A stretch of 64,000 bases of DNA from Gnetum montanum (GCA_015680685.1 MNCI01006062.1:519349-583348), one strand, 5' to 3'; counted from the stretch's first letter, positions 34,218-46,546 are shown. The notes: generated from the sequence alone by a model not told the origin. A program made the numbers and translations.

Positions 34218-34239
34218 ATGTGCCCGCAGTAGGAGTCCT
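34218..34239 (+). repeat. 22-bp motif shared with the gypsy LTR leader
   Basis: These bases (core TGCCCGCAGTAGGAGTCC) are identical to 41582-41603 in the solo LTR and, on the opposite strand, to 46414-46435 and 52699-52720. Here the motif lies between LINE-C and LINE-H. Confidence 0.8.
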
Positions 34240-36510
34240 GGTGAGAAACTAGTTGGTTCACATGTCCATCCTATTTAGAATCTTTTGAATCAGAGATCTC
34301 CATGTGTCCCATCAATTCCAATTGTAAAGGGGGATTCTTAGATATGAATCTCCATCTTCATCAGTACTAACACCTAGAATGTGGAGAGTGACCCTTTTTG
34401 TCTATGGGTAGGGAAAAGGGTATGTAGGAAGTGGGCATTGGATTTCTTTTAGTTAGTTGTCAAGCCCAACCTATTTGGCATCATTTGTAGCTCATGTTCA
34501 ATAGCTCAGGCTTTAGGGATAGTAGCCTTGGTGGTAATTATGGTCTCATCAATGTAATGATTGACTAGACTCCTGAAGCATGCCACTTCAACTCCTCTAA
34601 CCCCTATCTCTTTCAAGTTGGTCTGCATGGTGTCAAGTGGATCACCTTGGCGAAACCACCTTTGGGGGTTAAAAACCCTCCTCAGCTTCTCATTAATTTC
34701 CATGGAGTAGACCTCAAATTGTTGAATGTGAATGCACTACTGGACAAATCTATGGTGGAAACCTTTCTTGATTATGATGTCTTCCAAGGCCTCCTAACTT
34801 AATGAGTCATATGTTTTAGCTATGTCCAATTTAAGGAACATACCCAGAAATTTAAACTTTGAGATTGACTGCATAAGTTCTTGGTTGAGGATGATATGGT
34901 CCTCTATGAGCCTTCCTTTGATGAATCCCACCTAGTTTTTGCTAACCAACTTATCCATTAATAGAGTCATTCTCTAAACAAGGATCATCAAGAACACCCT
35001 CATGAGAGTGTTATAGACACCAAGGGGCCAGTAGTTAGAAGGATCAATAGGATCCTTCTTCTTTAGTATGAGAACAATTCTAGAGTAGTTTAAATCATAG
35101 CGCAGCTGTCCCCAATGTAGCATGAGGTTGAAGGCATACATTAAATTATTCTCTATGATCTCAAAACATTTCTTGAAAACTCAATGAGCCAGCCATTTAG
35201 TCCAAAAGCATGATCTGAACGCATGGATAAAATGGCTGACCAAACCTCCTTTTTGATAATAAGACTTAACATGTAGGTGTTGTCATGCGTATCTAGGATT
35301 TTTTAATGGTGATCAACGCCTATTCTGTTTCCTTTCTAGTCTAGATGCCCTTCACACGCCCTCACAACAGCAGGTGATGCAGATGCGACTGTGACCCAGG
35401 ACACCTCAAGCTCAAGTCACCCACGGGTGGAGCCAGCCCCAAAGGAAAGACTAGCATTAGCCCCAAACTTGTCCTAATTTGAACAATGGGTTTTACTCTT
35501 CAAACTACTACGTTTTTGAATGACTTATTGTCTTTGTCTCTTAGCAACAACTTGTTCTTGCCCATCCAGGGGAAGGTAGGAGGATGCCCATTAGTAGGAA
35601 CTTCATCATGTGGTAGTTGTAGGACTTGAATGCTGTAATTTTCAATCCCTGAACCTTTCAGTTGAATGGATACCTATGAGCCTTTCTGTTGGATGATAGC
35701 ATGTGTTTGATTGGAATCTTTTTGAACCAAAGGTTTGGCCCTCGTCTTGAGGAATCATTTTCTTCCCCTTGGTCCCTTGCCTATATCCATTGTTCCATCT
35801 TTCTTTTCTTGACCCTACACTTGCTAGTAGAATGGTTGATTTTTCCACAGAAATCATAGCCCTTATTCTGTCTCATCCGGTTTTGAGCTAGGTTCTTATG
35901 GCCCTCTGCTTCAGGCCACTAAGTCATACCCTACAACCTGCAAAAGATACATTCTCATACGTCATTGCCAGCTTCTCCAGGACTTATTTTGTTTGGAGAA
36001 GAATCTCATTCAGCAAGTCAGTTTTGCCCCTGGTGTACCAAATACAAAATCTAGCGAAACCCCTACAACTCTTGAATGTTGTGAACTCATCCAACGCAAT
36101 GAAGTACTCCAAAGAGCCTACAAGAGTCTAGAGGATTGAATCAGACTAGGCATCCCATGACAAGCCATAGACCTGGACCAACACCGATGCCTAATTAAAA
36201 AGGCTAGGTCCTTGTGTGATCCAGGTGACCAGTGGGTTAGTGCCAAGCCCCAAGCCCTAAAAAACCAGCGACCTCCTTGAGGATAGCATCCCTATCAGCA
36301 AATGAACAAAAGGTCATTGCTGAGCATCCAAATCTCCACCTTTGGCATCATCTAGGAGGCAGCCATCCATCTCTTAATGTGCTCAACCTGAGGCTAAGGG
36401 CCTTCAGAGACTAACTTGTCACCAATCAACAGGCTATGATAGCTTTCCCCTTTAGCCTGATATCTTTCCCCTTTTCACATATTGTCTTAGAAACCTGAAG
36501 CTGCATGTTC
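34240..36510 (-). mobile_element. LINE-H, internally deleted L1-type element
   Basis: On the minus strand, ORF1 (about 36480-35400) runs directly into RT (35300-34500) with no endonuclease between, so an internal deletion near 35330 is likely. ORF1 shows a DUF4283-like stretch (SVLVQVYGLSWDA; FIALDEFTTFKSCRGFARFC) and a knuckle YDFCGKINHSTSKC in which the first Cys is Tyr. RT shows KKEVWSAILSMRSDHAFGL, then GPLVSITLS, GDPLDTMQTN and NHYIDETIITTKATI: the YADD box reads YIDE, so the catalytic motif is destroyed. The 3' side ends near 34240 in NRMDM-TN-FLT. Confidence 0.75.
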
Positions 36511-38132
36511 CAAAAAACAAAAAAAAAAAAACAAAATAAAAGAAAAGAAAGAAATAAAAACAAAAACATGCAGTTAATATAGCAAGTTGCTCATTTACCA
36601 TATCATTTTTATCATAAAGTATTATTTTAGCACACTGCTTAACTACACATCTCCATATTTATATATATGCATCTCTTTCACAGTAGCTTTGCAGGGAAAT
36701 CAGTAGAATAACAACCTTTTTAATTGGAAAATATATAACATTTTCAAGTAGCAACTATGGAATTCACCATGATGACGGCCCATTTTGTTGCAGCCTATAA
36801 AACAAAGGAGGGAGAAGAGATCAAGCTTGCTTAAAAGATTTGTACTTTGTGGAAAGTAATACATCAGTTAGCATCAAATATTTATTTCAGAGCTGTGTTT
36901 TGTGCCAAATTTTCTTGTGTAATCCTGCACCAAAACTGTGCTTCTAAATTTAGAAAGGAAACAGGTACAGCAAAATTGTTTTTTCTGTAACAAATTTTGA
37001 TTGGATATGATGAATATTTAACCTATTAAATAAATCTTTTCCTGGACGATACTGTGCATGCAATTCAACATTGGGAATATATTTAGGACTTTTCCTCGGG
37101 ATAATTAAAAAAAATTCCCATCATGGTAAGATATCATGTTATAATATGATTTTTCAGTTCACCACGGAAATAATTTTGCACTTGCACATTACAATAACTT
37201 TGTATCATACTCAACATCTAGAAGCTTACACACTGTTTCACATCTATTGTGGAAGTTCTGATTGCAAGTTTTTTCCTGAAAGAGATACAGAGTTGTCTGT
37301 TTCATTTCAGAAGTGATCAGGAATGATTAATTTTTTAATAATTAAGTTTCGTATACTTGTATATTGCTTAGTTATGTCTGACGTATTTCAAAATACTGTA
37401 CATCATAAGCCTATATAGTGTGTAATATCATGTTCATATACATGGTTACTATAAATGGGAAATGGCGTAAGAAACGGCAAAAATGTATGTTTCTGGGTTA
37501 AAAATTTCACATTCTGCGAACTTGAAATTTCAAAACATCACAAGTTTACATATAGTGAGGAATTTTCAAGATTTATTCCCCATTTAGTCAATTTTAAGCC
37601 GCCCTTGAAAGAAAACATTAAGAAAAAAGAGTTGGTGGGCTGTTGAACGTCAAATATTTCGTTCATAATTCACAGAATTTTATGTCAACATAACCTATTG
37701 CAATTGAGCTTGTAACTTAGAAGTCACAGGTCTTAATGAATAAGTTAATCTTAATTGAAATACGAATTATAGGTTAATATTAAATAAAAATCAAAAGTAC
37801 AAGGTTCAAAATAAGAGCTGCCGAACTGCAAGAAGGTTAAAGTACAACAATGAAATTATTACAGGTCATAACGTGTTAGGGCTTGTATTCTTTTCATTTT
37901 ATTTTTCTTGCAGGATAAATATTATTTTTAGTAGCATACTTGTTAAACTACTAGTTATGGTTAATTTATGCATGATATTGTTATCCTGCAATGTTAATAG
38001 ATAAGTACATTGGTATGTACTTTGACAGGTGTTTTTATATATACAGGCTTCAAATTGACACTTGTACATGGAGAATATATAGTTGAACTACTTAAACTTG
38101 CTAAAAGATTTTACACAAGTATACCGTAAACA

Positions 38133-38230
38133 TTGCTCATCATTTAATAAGAAATATCAATGAATAACAAAATAGATAACTTTGCTCATAATTCAATAAG
38201 AAATATTAATGAATAACAAAATAGATAACT
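38133..38230 (+). repeat. Tandem duplication, 2 x 49 bp
   Basis: Copies start at 38133 and 38182 with TTGCTCAT(C/A)ATT and share AATGAATAACAAAATAGATA. Only a few bases differ. Confidence 0.75.
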
Positions 38231-38518
38231 TACTATAGGACAAGCTACTTTAAAAGTAGTAAAATTCAAACAACATTCATAATAAAATTTGTATATGTAC
38301 TCATGAACTAATATAAATTTGAGACCAATAGAAATCATGTGTTCTAAAAAGTAATAAATTATTAGATATTTCATATAGGTAAAAGCTAGATTTGGATTTT
38401 AAAATCGACTGAGTGCTTAATTAATTAAGAATGAGAATAGTAGTAGAAAAACACAATTGAAAATTAAAATGTTAATCCAACTTATCCATTGAAGTTACAC
38501 AGAAGAAATATTTAGAAA

Positions 38519-38634
38519 ACCAATACTATGCTTAAACAAGTTGAATGCCAACATTGGGTAATCAAAAAACTTAAATACCAATACTATGCTTAAACAAGTT
38601 GAATGCCAACATTCGGTAATCAAAAAACTTAAAT
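38519..38634 (+). repeat. Tandem duplication, 2 x 58 bp
   Basis: Copies start at 38519 and 38577 with ACCAATACTATGCTTAAACA and are almost identical (GGG against CGG in the middle). Confidence 0.85.
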
Positions 38635-38738
38635 ATTATAATAACAAGGTGGACATAAGGACATTTGATTTTAAAGCTAAATTGAAACCAATATGCATGC
38701 AAGCTAAATTGAAAAAGAAGCAATTCAACACTGAGTTT

Positions 38739-39147
38739 TGTTAAGAGTGTAATTCATATTTTATGTTTGAACTTAAGTCATGTCATGAATGGAGTATTAA
38801 TTCGTAAGTTGTTTAACTCCATCCTAATGATATTACATCTTTATGAATTCATAAAGGAGTTCAAAGTTATGTCAAGGCAAGTGAATTGCAACTCTTTAGG
38901 TTAAGTTAAAGTCAAGTGAAGTGTCGGTTGTAAAAGTTTGTATTGAAGAAAAATATCATAACCTATCAAATGTTAGTCAAAACTAGTGCAACCAAGAGGT
39001 CATAAAAAGAAGAATGAATTTGAAAATACAATTTTTGTGTATAGATTTATTGACTGTTATGAAATTTTGAAAGAACTTATTGAAAATATTTCTAAGCATA
39101 ATTTGCGGATTCCCCATTCTATGGTCCTTAAATAGTTCATTTCAACA
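38739..39147 (+). repeat. Copia 5' LTR
   Basis: Starts TGTTAAGAGTGTAATTC and ends TTTCAACA, directly before the primer-binding site. It is 409 bp. The 3' copy differs at scattered sites and ends TTTTAATA, consistent with C to T decay. Confidence 0.88.
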
Positions 39148-39160
39148 TGGTATCAGAGCA
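39148..39160 (+). promoter_or_regulatory. Copia primer-binding site (initiator tRNA-Met type)
   Basis: TGGTATCAGAGCA, the standard plant Ty1/copia primer-binding site, adjoins the 5' LTR without a spacer. Confidence 0.95.
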
Positions 39161-40100
39161 AGAAGGCAGGAGAACATATGGAAACAAAGAAACTCCAAAG
39201 AAACAAGGAGTAGTACAAAAGATGTTATTAATCAATGCAAGGTATGTTGCTAAGAAGGACCAAGACAAGAATTTACTACGATCCTTGGTAAATAGGATTG
39301 TTGTGTTCAATTCACAAAAACTTACAATGAAATCGTTGAACATGAGTACAAAGGATGAGAGTGATACTACTGTCAAGTCAAAATTGGCATGTTGTGTCAA
39401 ATACTAATTTCATATTAGGTAACAACAAAAAAACTGGAGCAAAATGATGTGGCACTAAGTATACTTTTCACAAGTATATCAAAAGATGTTTTTAGTTTGG
39501 TTGACAATATGGGAGATAGTGGCCAAAATATAGGAGTATCTATAGCAAATGTTTGGATGTTTAGACCAAGCCAAGAGAGACTATTTATTTATTAAGTTAT
39601 GAATGACGAAGACACAATCAAATCCAAAGTTGATGGACTTTGTAAAAGAAATGAGATTAGTCATTCTAGAATTAGAATGTGGAAGTGAAGATGTATTAGA
39701 CAATGAACTAGTAAGTTGTCTTCTTCAAGCTTTATTAGAAAAATATAGAGGGTTTATGCAAGACCTAGATGCTATAGGAGAAAGGTCAAATTTTGTCTCC
39801 TATTGCAAAATTACAGCTATAAGAGATGGAATTGGATGAAAAACTACAATGTATAGAACATTTTATGTATATATCAAGGAATAATCAATGAAGGAATTAG
39901 AGACCTAGGAGGCAATCTTATAGGCAAAAAAATCAAAAGGAAAAGAATGATCTTAGATCATGTTGTATTTGTGGAAAATCTAGACATGAATTTAAAGACC
40001 GTTGGTTCAATTTACATAACCCTTGAACTTTATCCATACACATAAAGATCACTAAGAGGAAGATAACAAAGTTAGAGACATAACATTTATCATTACAATA
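39160..40100 (+). pseudogene. Copia gag remnant
   Basis: Open stretches at 39147-39407 and 39603-39839 include LMDFVKEMRLVILELECGSE and LDNELVSCLLQALLEKYRGF, the helical gag pattern (L..LP..Y) of copia elements. A knuckle near 39960 reads SCCICGKSRHEFKDRW; the last Cys of C-x2-C-x4-H-x4-C is Arg (CGT for TGT). Frameshifts separate the pieces. Confidence 0.75.
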
Positions 40101-40539
40101 ATGATAATAGTAATTTAAAAGTTGAAGCTAACTTCATCGAAGATGACATGGTTTCAATTATCAAGGTCGCTACAAATCAAGATAGGATAACTAAGATGGA
40201 GCATGTATCTAGGAATTATACTTTATTTTAGAACACAAAGCTACCATATCTACAAGAGCTATGTGCAAATACAAAGGGGTTGAAGACATCAATATGAAAA
40301 TTGCAGATCACCTAGTGTAAATTAAAAATGTGTATTATACTATTATTCTAAAGGGGCATAATTTATTATTAGTTACTGAACTTGTGATAGCTTGCCACAA
40401 CATAATTTCTAAAAAAGACCAAGATGAGAAGGTAGTGTATAATATTAGAAAGCAAATCTCAAAGAAGAAAATTGACCAAGGCTAACAAAATTTAAGTTGC
40501 ACTCTATACAAGAAGTAATTTGGTTTACGATCCAACAAC

Positions 40540-41115
40540 TTCAACAAGATAAACTATGGCATGCAAGGTTAGATCATATAAATAGAGGTTATATGCAAAA
40601 GATTTTGCAATCTTCGCATGGAATGACATAGTTAAGCCTAAGCTCTAGGATAATTTGTAAATCATGTGCCCTTAACAAACAAACTAAACAAAAAGTTCCC
40701 TTCAAGAGAAGTATTGCTATATCAAAACTAAGAATTATACACTTTGATATAGGATCATATAGAAACATATCAATTGTAGGAGGAGCCAAATACTTTGTAA
40801 CCAATATTGATGATTTTTCAAAAAAAAGTTTGTGTCGACCTTATCAAATTTATAGTGGAAGTATTTGACACCTTCAAAAAGCTTAAGGCATTAATGGAAC
40901 AACAAACTAGATTGCCTATTATGAAGTTACACATAAGCACAAGTAGGGAATTTCAAAAATTTCTTAAGAAAGAAGGAACCATTCATTAGAAAACTATACC
41001 ATATAGTCCAAAACAAAATGGCAGAGTAGAAAGAAAGAACAAAACAATTTGTGAGATTGTGCATTGTATGTTATCTCAGCCAAGACTTGATAATGGCTTT
41101 TGGGTGAAGCAGTAC
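40540..41115 (+). pseudogene. Copia integrase remnant
   Basis: The GAG-pre-integrase zinc-binding motif reads LWHARLDHINRGYMQKIL, and then CKSCALNKQTKQK (HHCC). The catalytic core follows: FDIGSYRNISIVGGAKYFVT (first Asp), then KLHISTSREFQKFLKKEG, where the usual second Asp (R-S-D-N-G) is lost. Then come YSPKQNGRVERKNKTICEIV (catalytic Glu present) and FWVKQ. Loss of the second Asp and several stops make it inactive. Confidence 0.85.
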
Positions 41116-41397
41116 GAACATCAATTCACATAATGAATGGAAATCCAATCTTATATTTACGAGGTCAATGTTCCAATAGTGTGTGGAATGGTAGGATACT
41201 AATTTTGAGTCTTTTATGAATTTTTGTATACAAATACAAGTTAAGGCAGATCAAAAAGCCAAAGAAGAATACTTTGTAGGCTATGGAATTCATACGAAGG
41301 GATACTGCATATGGGATCTGGAGTAACAAAAGTCTATCAAGAGATGCTACATTTAATGAAGATGAATTTTTACAAAATGAAAATGAAACAAAATATA

Positions 41398-41402
41398 CTC
41401 AT
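41398..41402 (+). repeat. Target-site duplication of the solo LTR, left
   Basis: CTCAT, repeated at 41930-41934 right after the LTR. Confidence 0.88.
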
Positions 41403-41408
41403 TGATGA

Positions 41409-41475
41409 GACGCGATATCGCGTACGCGATATTGCGTCGTCCCCTGCGATATCACATACGCGATATCACGGTGCG
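41409..41475 (+). promoter_or_regulatory. U3 palindrome array of E1
   Basis: Contains GCGATATCGC, GCGTACGC, GCGATATTGC and two ATATCAC variants, all CpG-rich, ending about 10 bp upstream of the TATA box. The same array occurs in E2 and E4. Confidence 0.75.
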
Positions 41476-41484
41476 TCGCCAAGT

Positions 41485-41492
41485 GTATAAAT
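41485..41492 (+). promoter_or_regulatory. LTR TATA box, E1
   Basis: TATAAATA about 82 bp from the LTR start. The sequence around it (AAATAAGAGG) is conserved in E2 and E4. Confidence 0.75.
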
Positions 41493-41810
41493 AAGAGGTG
41501 GATCTCCCTTGTTTCATCATCCTAGGCTAGACAGTACGGAAACTCTGGCAAATTGATCAATCCAGAGATAGAATATTTTCCATGTGCCCGCAGTAGGAGT
41601 CCTAAAGTGAACGGATCTTTATTTGAGCAAAATTGTACCTGAACACAAGCTTGTGTACGGCAATAAAGACAAACTTCTTGGATAAACCTTGTAGTGCATG
41701 GAATAGGCTAATTAGGATTTTATTTAATGTTATTTATTGCTTTCCATTTACATGCTTTATTAGGAATTAAATCTCTTTCAACCCTTCTCTCCTAGTTAAG
41801 TGCCTCAGTA

Positions 41811-41811
41811 N
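41811..41811. other. Ambiguous base (N) at a deletion junction
   Basis: The only N in the window. Reading the LTR in the E2 direction, GGTTAAT precedes it and TACTGAGGCAC follows, whereas E2 and E4 have about 270 extra bases between those two words. Confidence 0.9.
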
Positions 41812-41929
41812 ATTAACCTTAAGTGTTCCATGGGGCGTGTAGGCACTTAGTCTGCGGAGTTCGACCGGATCGCGCGTACTATGCTCGTATTCGTATGGTT
41901 GAGTGTAGGGGGTACCTCGCCACTCATCA

Positions 41930-41934
41930 CTCAT
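41930..41934 (+). repeat. Target-site duplication of the solo LTR, right
   Basis: CTCAT, matching 41398-41402. Confidence 0.88.
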
Positions 41935-43954
41935 CAAAAGATTGATGAAGAAGAAGGAGATATTAATTCTATTTATGTTGATTACAAACCCTATAATCTT
42001 GTAAGACAAGTAAAGAAGATAAGAGATAGACCATCAAATCAAAGAATCCTCAGACAAAAGGGTGGAATGTACTATACAAAATACTAATAAAATGGCACAA
42101 CATCAAGTGGTATTACAAGTAACGTAAGAAGACCTAGAGAGTCGTATTAGATAACTGAAAGTGCACAAGAATGAGCAAGTTTGGTATTAATGAACCTCAT
42201 TTGATGAGAAGCTAATATCAATAAATGCATCGAAATGGTACCATTGCTAATATTACCATACATGATAAAGAGATTCCAAAAATCGATAGTTAAGTATTTA
42301 TAATTGATCACCAAAGACAAGTAATGGAAGTAGAAAATGCAATGATGAAAAAGTGTCAAGTTTGGGAACTGGTTCCATGTCCAAGAGATAGACAACCTAT
42401 TAAGAATCATTAAATATTTATGACCCCAAGTTAAAAGAAGATGGCGCATTAAAAAATACAAGAAACAACTAATAGCAAAGTGGTTTTCATAGATTAAAGG
42501 AGTTAATTATGAAGAACCCTTTGCACCTACAGCTAGGGTAGTAACCTTTTAGATTATTATATCCTTTTTTAGAAAATTTAAATATAAAATACATCAAATT
42601 AATGCTAAGTCAACCTTTTTGTATAGAGACATTCAAGAAGAAATATACATAGAACCACCTGAAGGGTTTGTTGAAGATGATACCTTAGTTTGTAAATTAC
42701 AAAGGAAAATTACGAACTTAAGTAGGCCTGAGAGAATGGTATCAAAAGATTAATGAATTCCTCATTAATTATGGATTTACAAAGTCCAAAAAGGATAACA
42801 ACCTACATGCTCTTATAGATAATTAAAAGATACAAATGCTTTTGGCATTTCATGTGGATGATATAGCAATGATAAAACCTCAAAATATAAATAAATTCAA
42901 ATATCACTTATCCTTACGATTTGATATCTCAAATATGGGTTTAGCTCATTACTACTTAGAAATGGAAGTATGTTAGCAAGATCGAGAAATTACAATTTCT
43001 TAAAGAAAGTACAATTGATTGTTAGAAAAATATAATATGTTGAAATCTCGTGAAATAGCTATCCTAATGACACCTAGATTTAAAATAAGTATTGAAGGTG
43101 AACCAATTGATCCTTCCTAGTATCATCATATTACTAAAGAACTAATGTATCTAATTAATACTAGATTTGAAATCCAATTTTTTGTTAATCAACTAGTCAT
43201 AGCAACGTAGAATTCCAATTACTATTATATGAATATAACCTTTTTGATCCTACAATATATCAAAACTACATTATCCTATGGTATTGTATTTAAGTGAGTG
43301 TTAACTAAGATCCTTGAGGTATATACTAATGCAAACTAAAGTGGTGGTACTATAGATCGTAGCTCTATGACTAGTTTCTTGATTCAACTATATAGAAATC
43401 CCATTCATTGGTGTAGTAGCAAGAAATGTTTGTTTCCTTATTATTGATGGAAGATGAATATTATGCCTTACCAAAAATTATAGAAGATGTTATGTGGATT
43501 AATTAGCTACTTATGAAAATAGGAATCTCCATACCAAAGCCTATTCCAATTTATTGTGATAACCAATATGCTATTAAGATTGTTTAAAATATAGTATATC
43601 ATGATAAAAGCAAGCATATTGAGATTAGAATACACTTTATTTAATAAAAATATGTGGAGAAGTATGTGGAATCCAGTATATATCTACCAAGTCTCAAAAA
43701 GCATATGGCTTTATAAAGGCCTTAGCGAGATAAAGTTTTTATATTTTTCATTACTATTTATCATTGAAGTTTCTTTCTTGCATTGAAAAGTGAGAAGGAG
43801 AAATGTTGAGGTATGTGAACACTTAAATCTATAAGAGATAGGATCCTATGTTTAGGTTTTTAGAGGTACTACTCTAATAGTGTACTCATATTTCTTTATT
43901 ACTTCATATTGTTCATCATAAATAACCTTATAAGATAAAGTATGAATTAAGGAG

Positions 43955-44359
43955 TGTTAGAGTGTAATTCATACTTTATGTATGAACTTGAGTTATGTCA
44001 TGAATAGAGTATTAATTCATAAGTTGATTAACTCCATTGTAAAGTTATTACATCCCTACAAATTTGTAAAAGAATTAAGAGTTATGTCAAGTCAAGTGAG
44101 TTGCAACCCTTCAGGTTAAGCTAAAGTCAAGTGTCAGTTGTAAAAGTTTGTATAGAAGAAAAATATCATAACATATGAGTTGTTATTCCAAACAACTATA
44201 CAAAGAAAAGGACATAAGAAGAAGAGTGAATTAGAAGATACTATTTTTGTGTACAGATTTATTAACCATTACAAAACCTTAGAAAACTTTTTAAACTAGT
44301 TTCCAAACATAATTTGTCAATTTCCCTTCCTATGATCCTTAAGTAGTTCATTTTTAATA
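43955..44359 (+). repeat. Copia 3' LTR
   Basis: 405 bp, colinear with 38739-39147. It is preceded by a purine-rich GAATTAAGGAG that fits a decayed polypurine tract. Confidence 0.88.
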
Positions 44360-45818
44360 GGTTCTCTCATATATATACATTTTTCCTACTTGTACAACTT
44401 ATAATCCTATAATAAATTTATTTTTAAAAAATTAAGAAGAGGAATAACTTCCCACAACTATGTACAACCACGACTAGATTCAAAGATAGAGTTAGCACCA
44501 AACTCAATTAGGAGGGTTCCAATGGCAATAGGGTGGTCAAAAAATAACAATGTTGATCAAGCATTGATCCACATGCTGTTACTTTAGTCTTCAATCAAAA
44601 AGATTTAACATTTCAATAAACAAATAGTTGACAAATTGGCAAAATCCAGTATTTGAATAAATAGAGGGTTCACAGATTAGTAATGTCCATTATTTTAACA
44701 AGCCAATGAGTTGTCTAGCTCTACTCTTATTAGTGCTTGGTGGCAAACCAAATCCCCCAAGTAAGAATTGGTATCTTGAGTGTAACCTACATATGCCTAG
44801 AACCTTCATTACCTTAATGATGTATAGTAAATTATATTTTTCTCTACTTATTACTTCACTATCTACAAGAACTACTAAAGATCACTACCTCAACCAACAT
44901 TTATTCATCATTCTAGTGGTTTCATTGTACTACTACATTGGTTCCATTGCACTACTGCAACTACTAAAAACCACTACCCCAACCTACATGTGCACTATTA
45001 GATAGGTGCAATCCCAAGGAGTAAGCTAATCTAATATCATTATATTCTCTTATAATTTTTCTAAAATATTATGTTGGCTAAATGTCTCGTGATGTACTTA
45101 TAGCCAAATTATTTTGGGTTCAAATGAAATATAGTTTGTTAAGGTTGAAATTTTTCATGCACATATTTTATTGTTTTCTAATGATATGGCCTTGATAGCA
45201 AAAATTGAAGTTCAAATGAAATGCATTTTGCAAATCCAAGATCAATTTCCCCTTATTCCAATTATGAAAATTAATATTATTAAAACCAAATAGATGATAT
45301 GTTGTGCCAGATCACACAGATTGTTTTTATCTACTTTTGAACAAATTGAAGTTTGTTTCTCTAAGTATTTAGATATTGCATTTTCTAATAGGTACTCATG
45401 GCAAGATTATCTTTAAAAGAATCTCTTATGGTATGCTAAACACTAAAATTCTCATGTAAAGCATCTTAAATATCAAACATCCAATAATCCTTGACATCAT
45501 TTTACATGTTTCAAGATTATAATGTTAGCCTCTTTAATGATTCAACTTACAAAGTCTACATCCTCAAAATTTAATCAAGATGGTCTCAAATCAAATATTT
45601 GATTGACCATTGCATAAAAAAGGATCAAAACCATATGAAATGGCTATTTATTTGAAAAAAAAAAGTTTAAGACATAAATGTTATGATAGTTTCTTCAATT
45701 AGAGTAGCATGCTAACATTACCATGCTAAAGGTAACATGTCAATGTAATCATAAAATTTATATGCTAGCATAATCAAAATTTATTAGGTTGATTTATCAC
45801 GTTGGTCACATTGTACAC
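44360..45818. other. AT-rich non-coding stretch
   Basis: Lies between the copia element and E2. The open frame at 44706-45005 shows no recognisable motif. Confidence 0.5.
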
Positions 45819-46523
45819 TGATGAGTGACGAGGTACCCCTACACTCAACCATACGAATACGAGCGTAACATGTGTGATCTAGTCAAACTCCGTAGACTAA
45901 GTGCCTACATGCCTCATGGAACACTTAAGGTTAATCATTCGTTGTCTTCCTGGACTTACTTGTAGTTGTCATGGTGTATGGTTAAGTAAGTCTGAGGTAT
46001 ATGATTTTTATATCTTTTCTGGTTTTATCTCCTATGCTATTGAGGTAAAGGGTTGAAGAGATTAACTAACTAACTAAGTCTAAATTACCTAGCATCAGCA
46101 TCCATTCCTACTTACCGTTCACACCCTAAACCGATGCAACCATGGCTACCAAACGCTAATCGTTGTTGGGATCACCACGCGTAACACATGTGCTCGAAGT
46201 GGTCGTACTGAGGCACTTAACTAGGAGAGAAGGGTTGAGAGAGATTTAATTCCTAATAAAGCATTTAAATGGAAAGCAGTAAATAACAATAAATAAATTC
46301 CTAATTAGCCTATTCCATGCACTGCAAGGTTTATCCAGGAAGTTCATCTTTATTGTCGTACACAAACTTGTATTCAAGTACAATGCTTGCTCGAATAAAG
46401 ATCCGTTCACTTTAGGACTCCTACTGCGGGCACATGGAAAATATTCTATCTCTGGAGTGATCAAACTACCAGAGTTTCCCTACGATCTAGGCCTAGATTA
46501 GAAAAGAAGGGAGAGCTGCCTCT

Positions 46524-46531
46524 TATTTATA
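46524..46531 (-). promoter_or_regulatory. LTR TATA box, E2
   Basis: TATAAATA in sense, preceded by the palindrome array and followed by AGAGG, as in E1 and E4. Confidence 0.7.
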
Positions 46532-46546
46532 GACTTGGCGGTGCAC

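Larger units (their letters stand above)
36511..38738. other. AT-rich non-coding stretch with two short tandem duplications
   Basis: An A-rich tract lies at 36514-36550. Tandem duplications are listed separately at 38133 and 38519. I looked for the missing STI-like C-terminal exon here and did not find it. Confidence 0.5.
41403..41929 (+). mobile_element. E1: solo LTR of the E2/E4 gypsy family
   Basis: It starts TGATGAGACGCGATATC and ends GCCACTCATCA, flanked by 5-bp CTCAT repeats and with no internal region: a solo LTR left by LTR-LTR recombination inside the copia element. It carries the palindrome array (41410-41475), a TATA box (TATAAATA, 41485-41492), the leader motif (41582-41603) and an AATAAA at 41662. 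It is 527 bp against 799 bp for the E2 3' LTR. The missing 272 bp map exactly to the single N at 41811. Orientation is opposite to E2-E4. Confidence 0.95.
41382..43760 (+). pseudogene. Copia RT and RNase H remnant, split by a solo LTR
   Basis: The frame around the insertion is continuous if 41403-41934 is removed: ENETKY, then THQKIDEEEGDINSI. RT pieces include KCQVWELVPCPRDRQPIKNH near 42350, EEIYIEPPEGFV near 42640, and the palm box LLAFHVDDIAMI near 42840 (HVDD for the usual YVDD). RNase H has EYYALPKIIEDVMWIN near 43450, PIPIYCDNQYAIKIV near 43545, and HDKSKHIEIRIHFI near 43598. Stops are frequent. Confidence 0.85.
38739..44359 (+). mobile_element. Ty1/copia LTR retrotransposon, old, with a nested solo LTR
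   Basis: Two LTRs (38739-39147 and 43955-44359) share most of their length, starting TGTTA(A)GAGTGTAATTCAT. The iMet-type primer site follows the left LTR. The order of coding remnants is gag, integrase, RT, RNase H, which is the copia order. A gypsy solo LTR splits it at 41403-41929. Possible target-site duplications are AGTTT (left) and GGTTC (right), which differ by two transitions, so they are uncertain. Many stops show the element is dead. Confidence 0.92.

Noticed and set aside
37071-37316. Candidate C-terminal exon of the STI-like gene
   Set aside because: The translation does not resemble the conserved STI-like C-terminal domain, and splice phases do not fit.
44706-45005. 99-codon + strand frame between the copia element and E2
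   Set aside because: Low-complexity Leu/Thr/Tyr composition, no recognisable domain, and expected by chance in AT-rich DNA.
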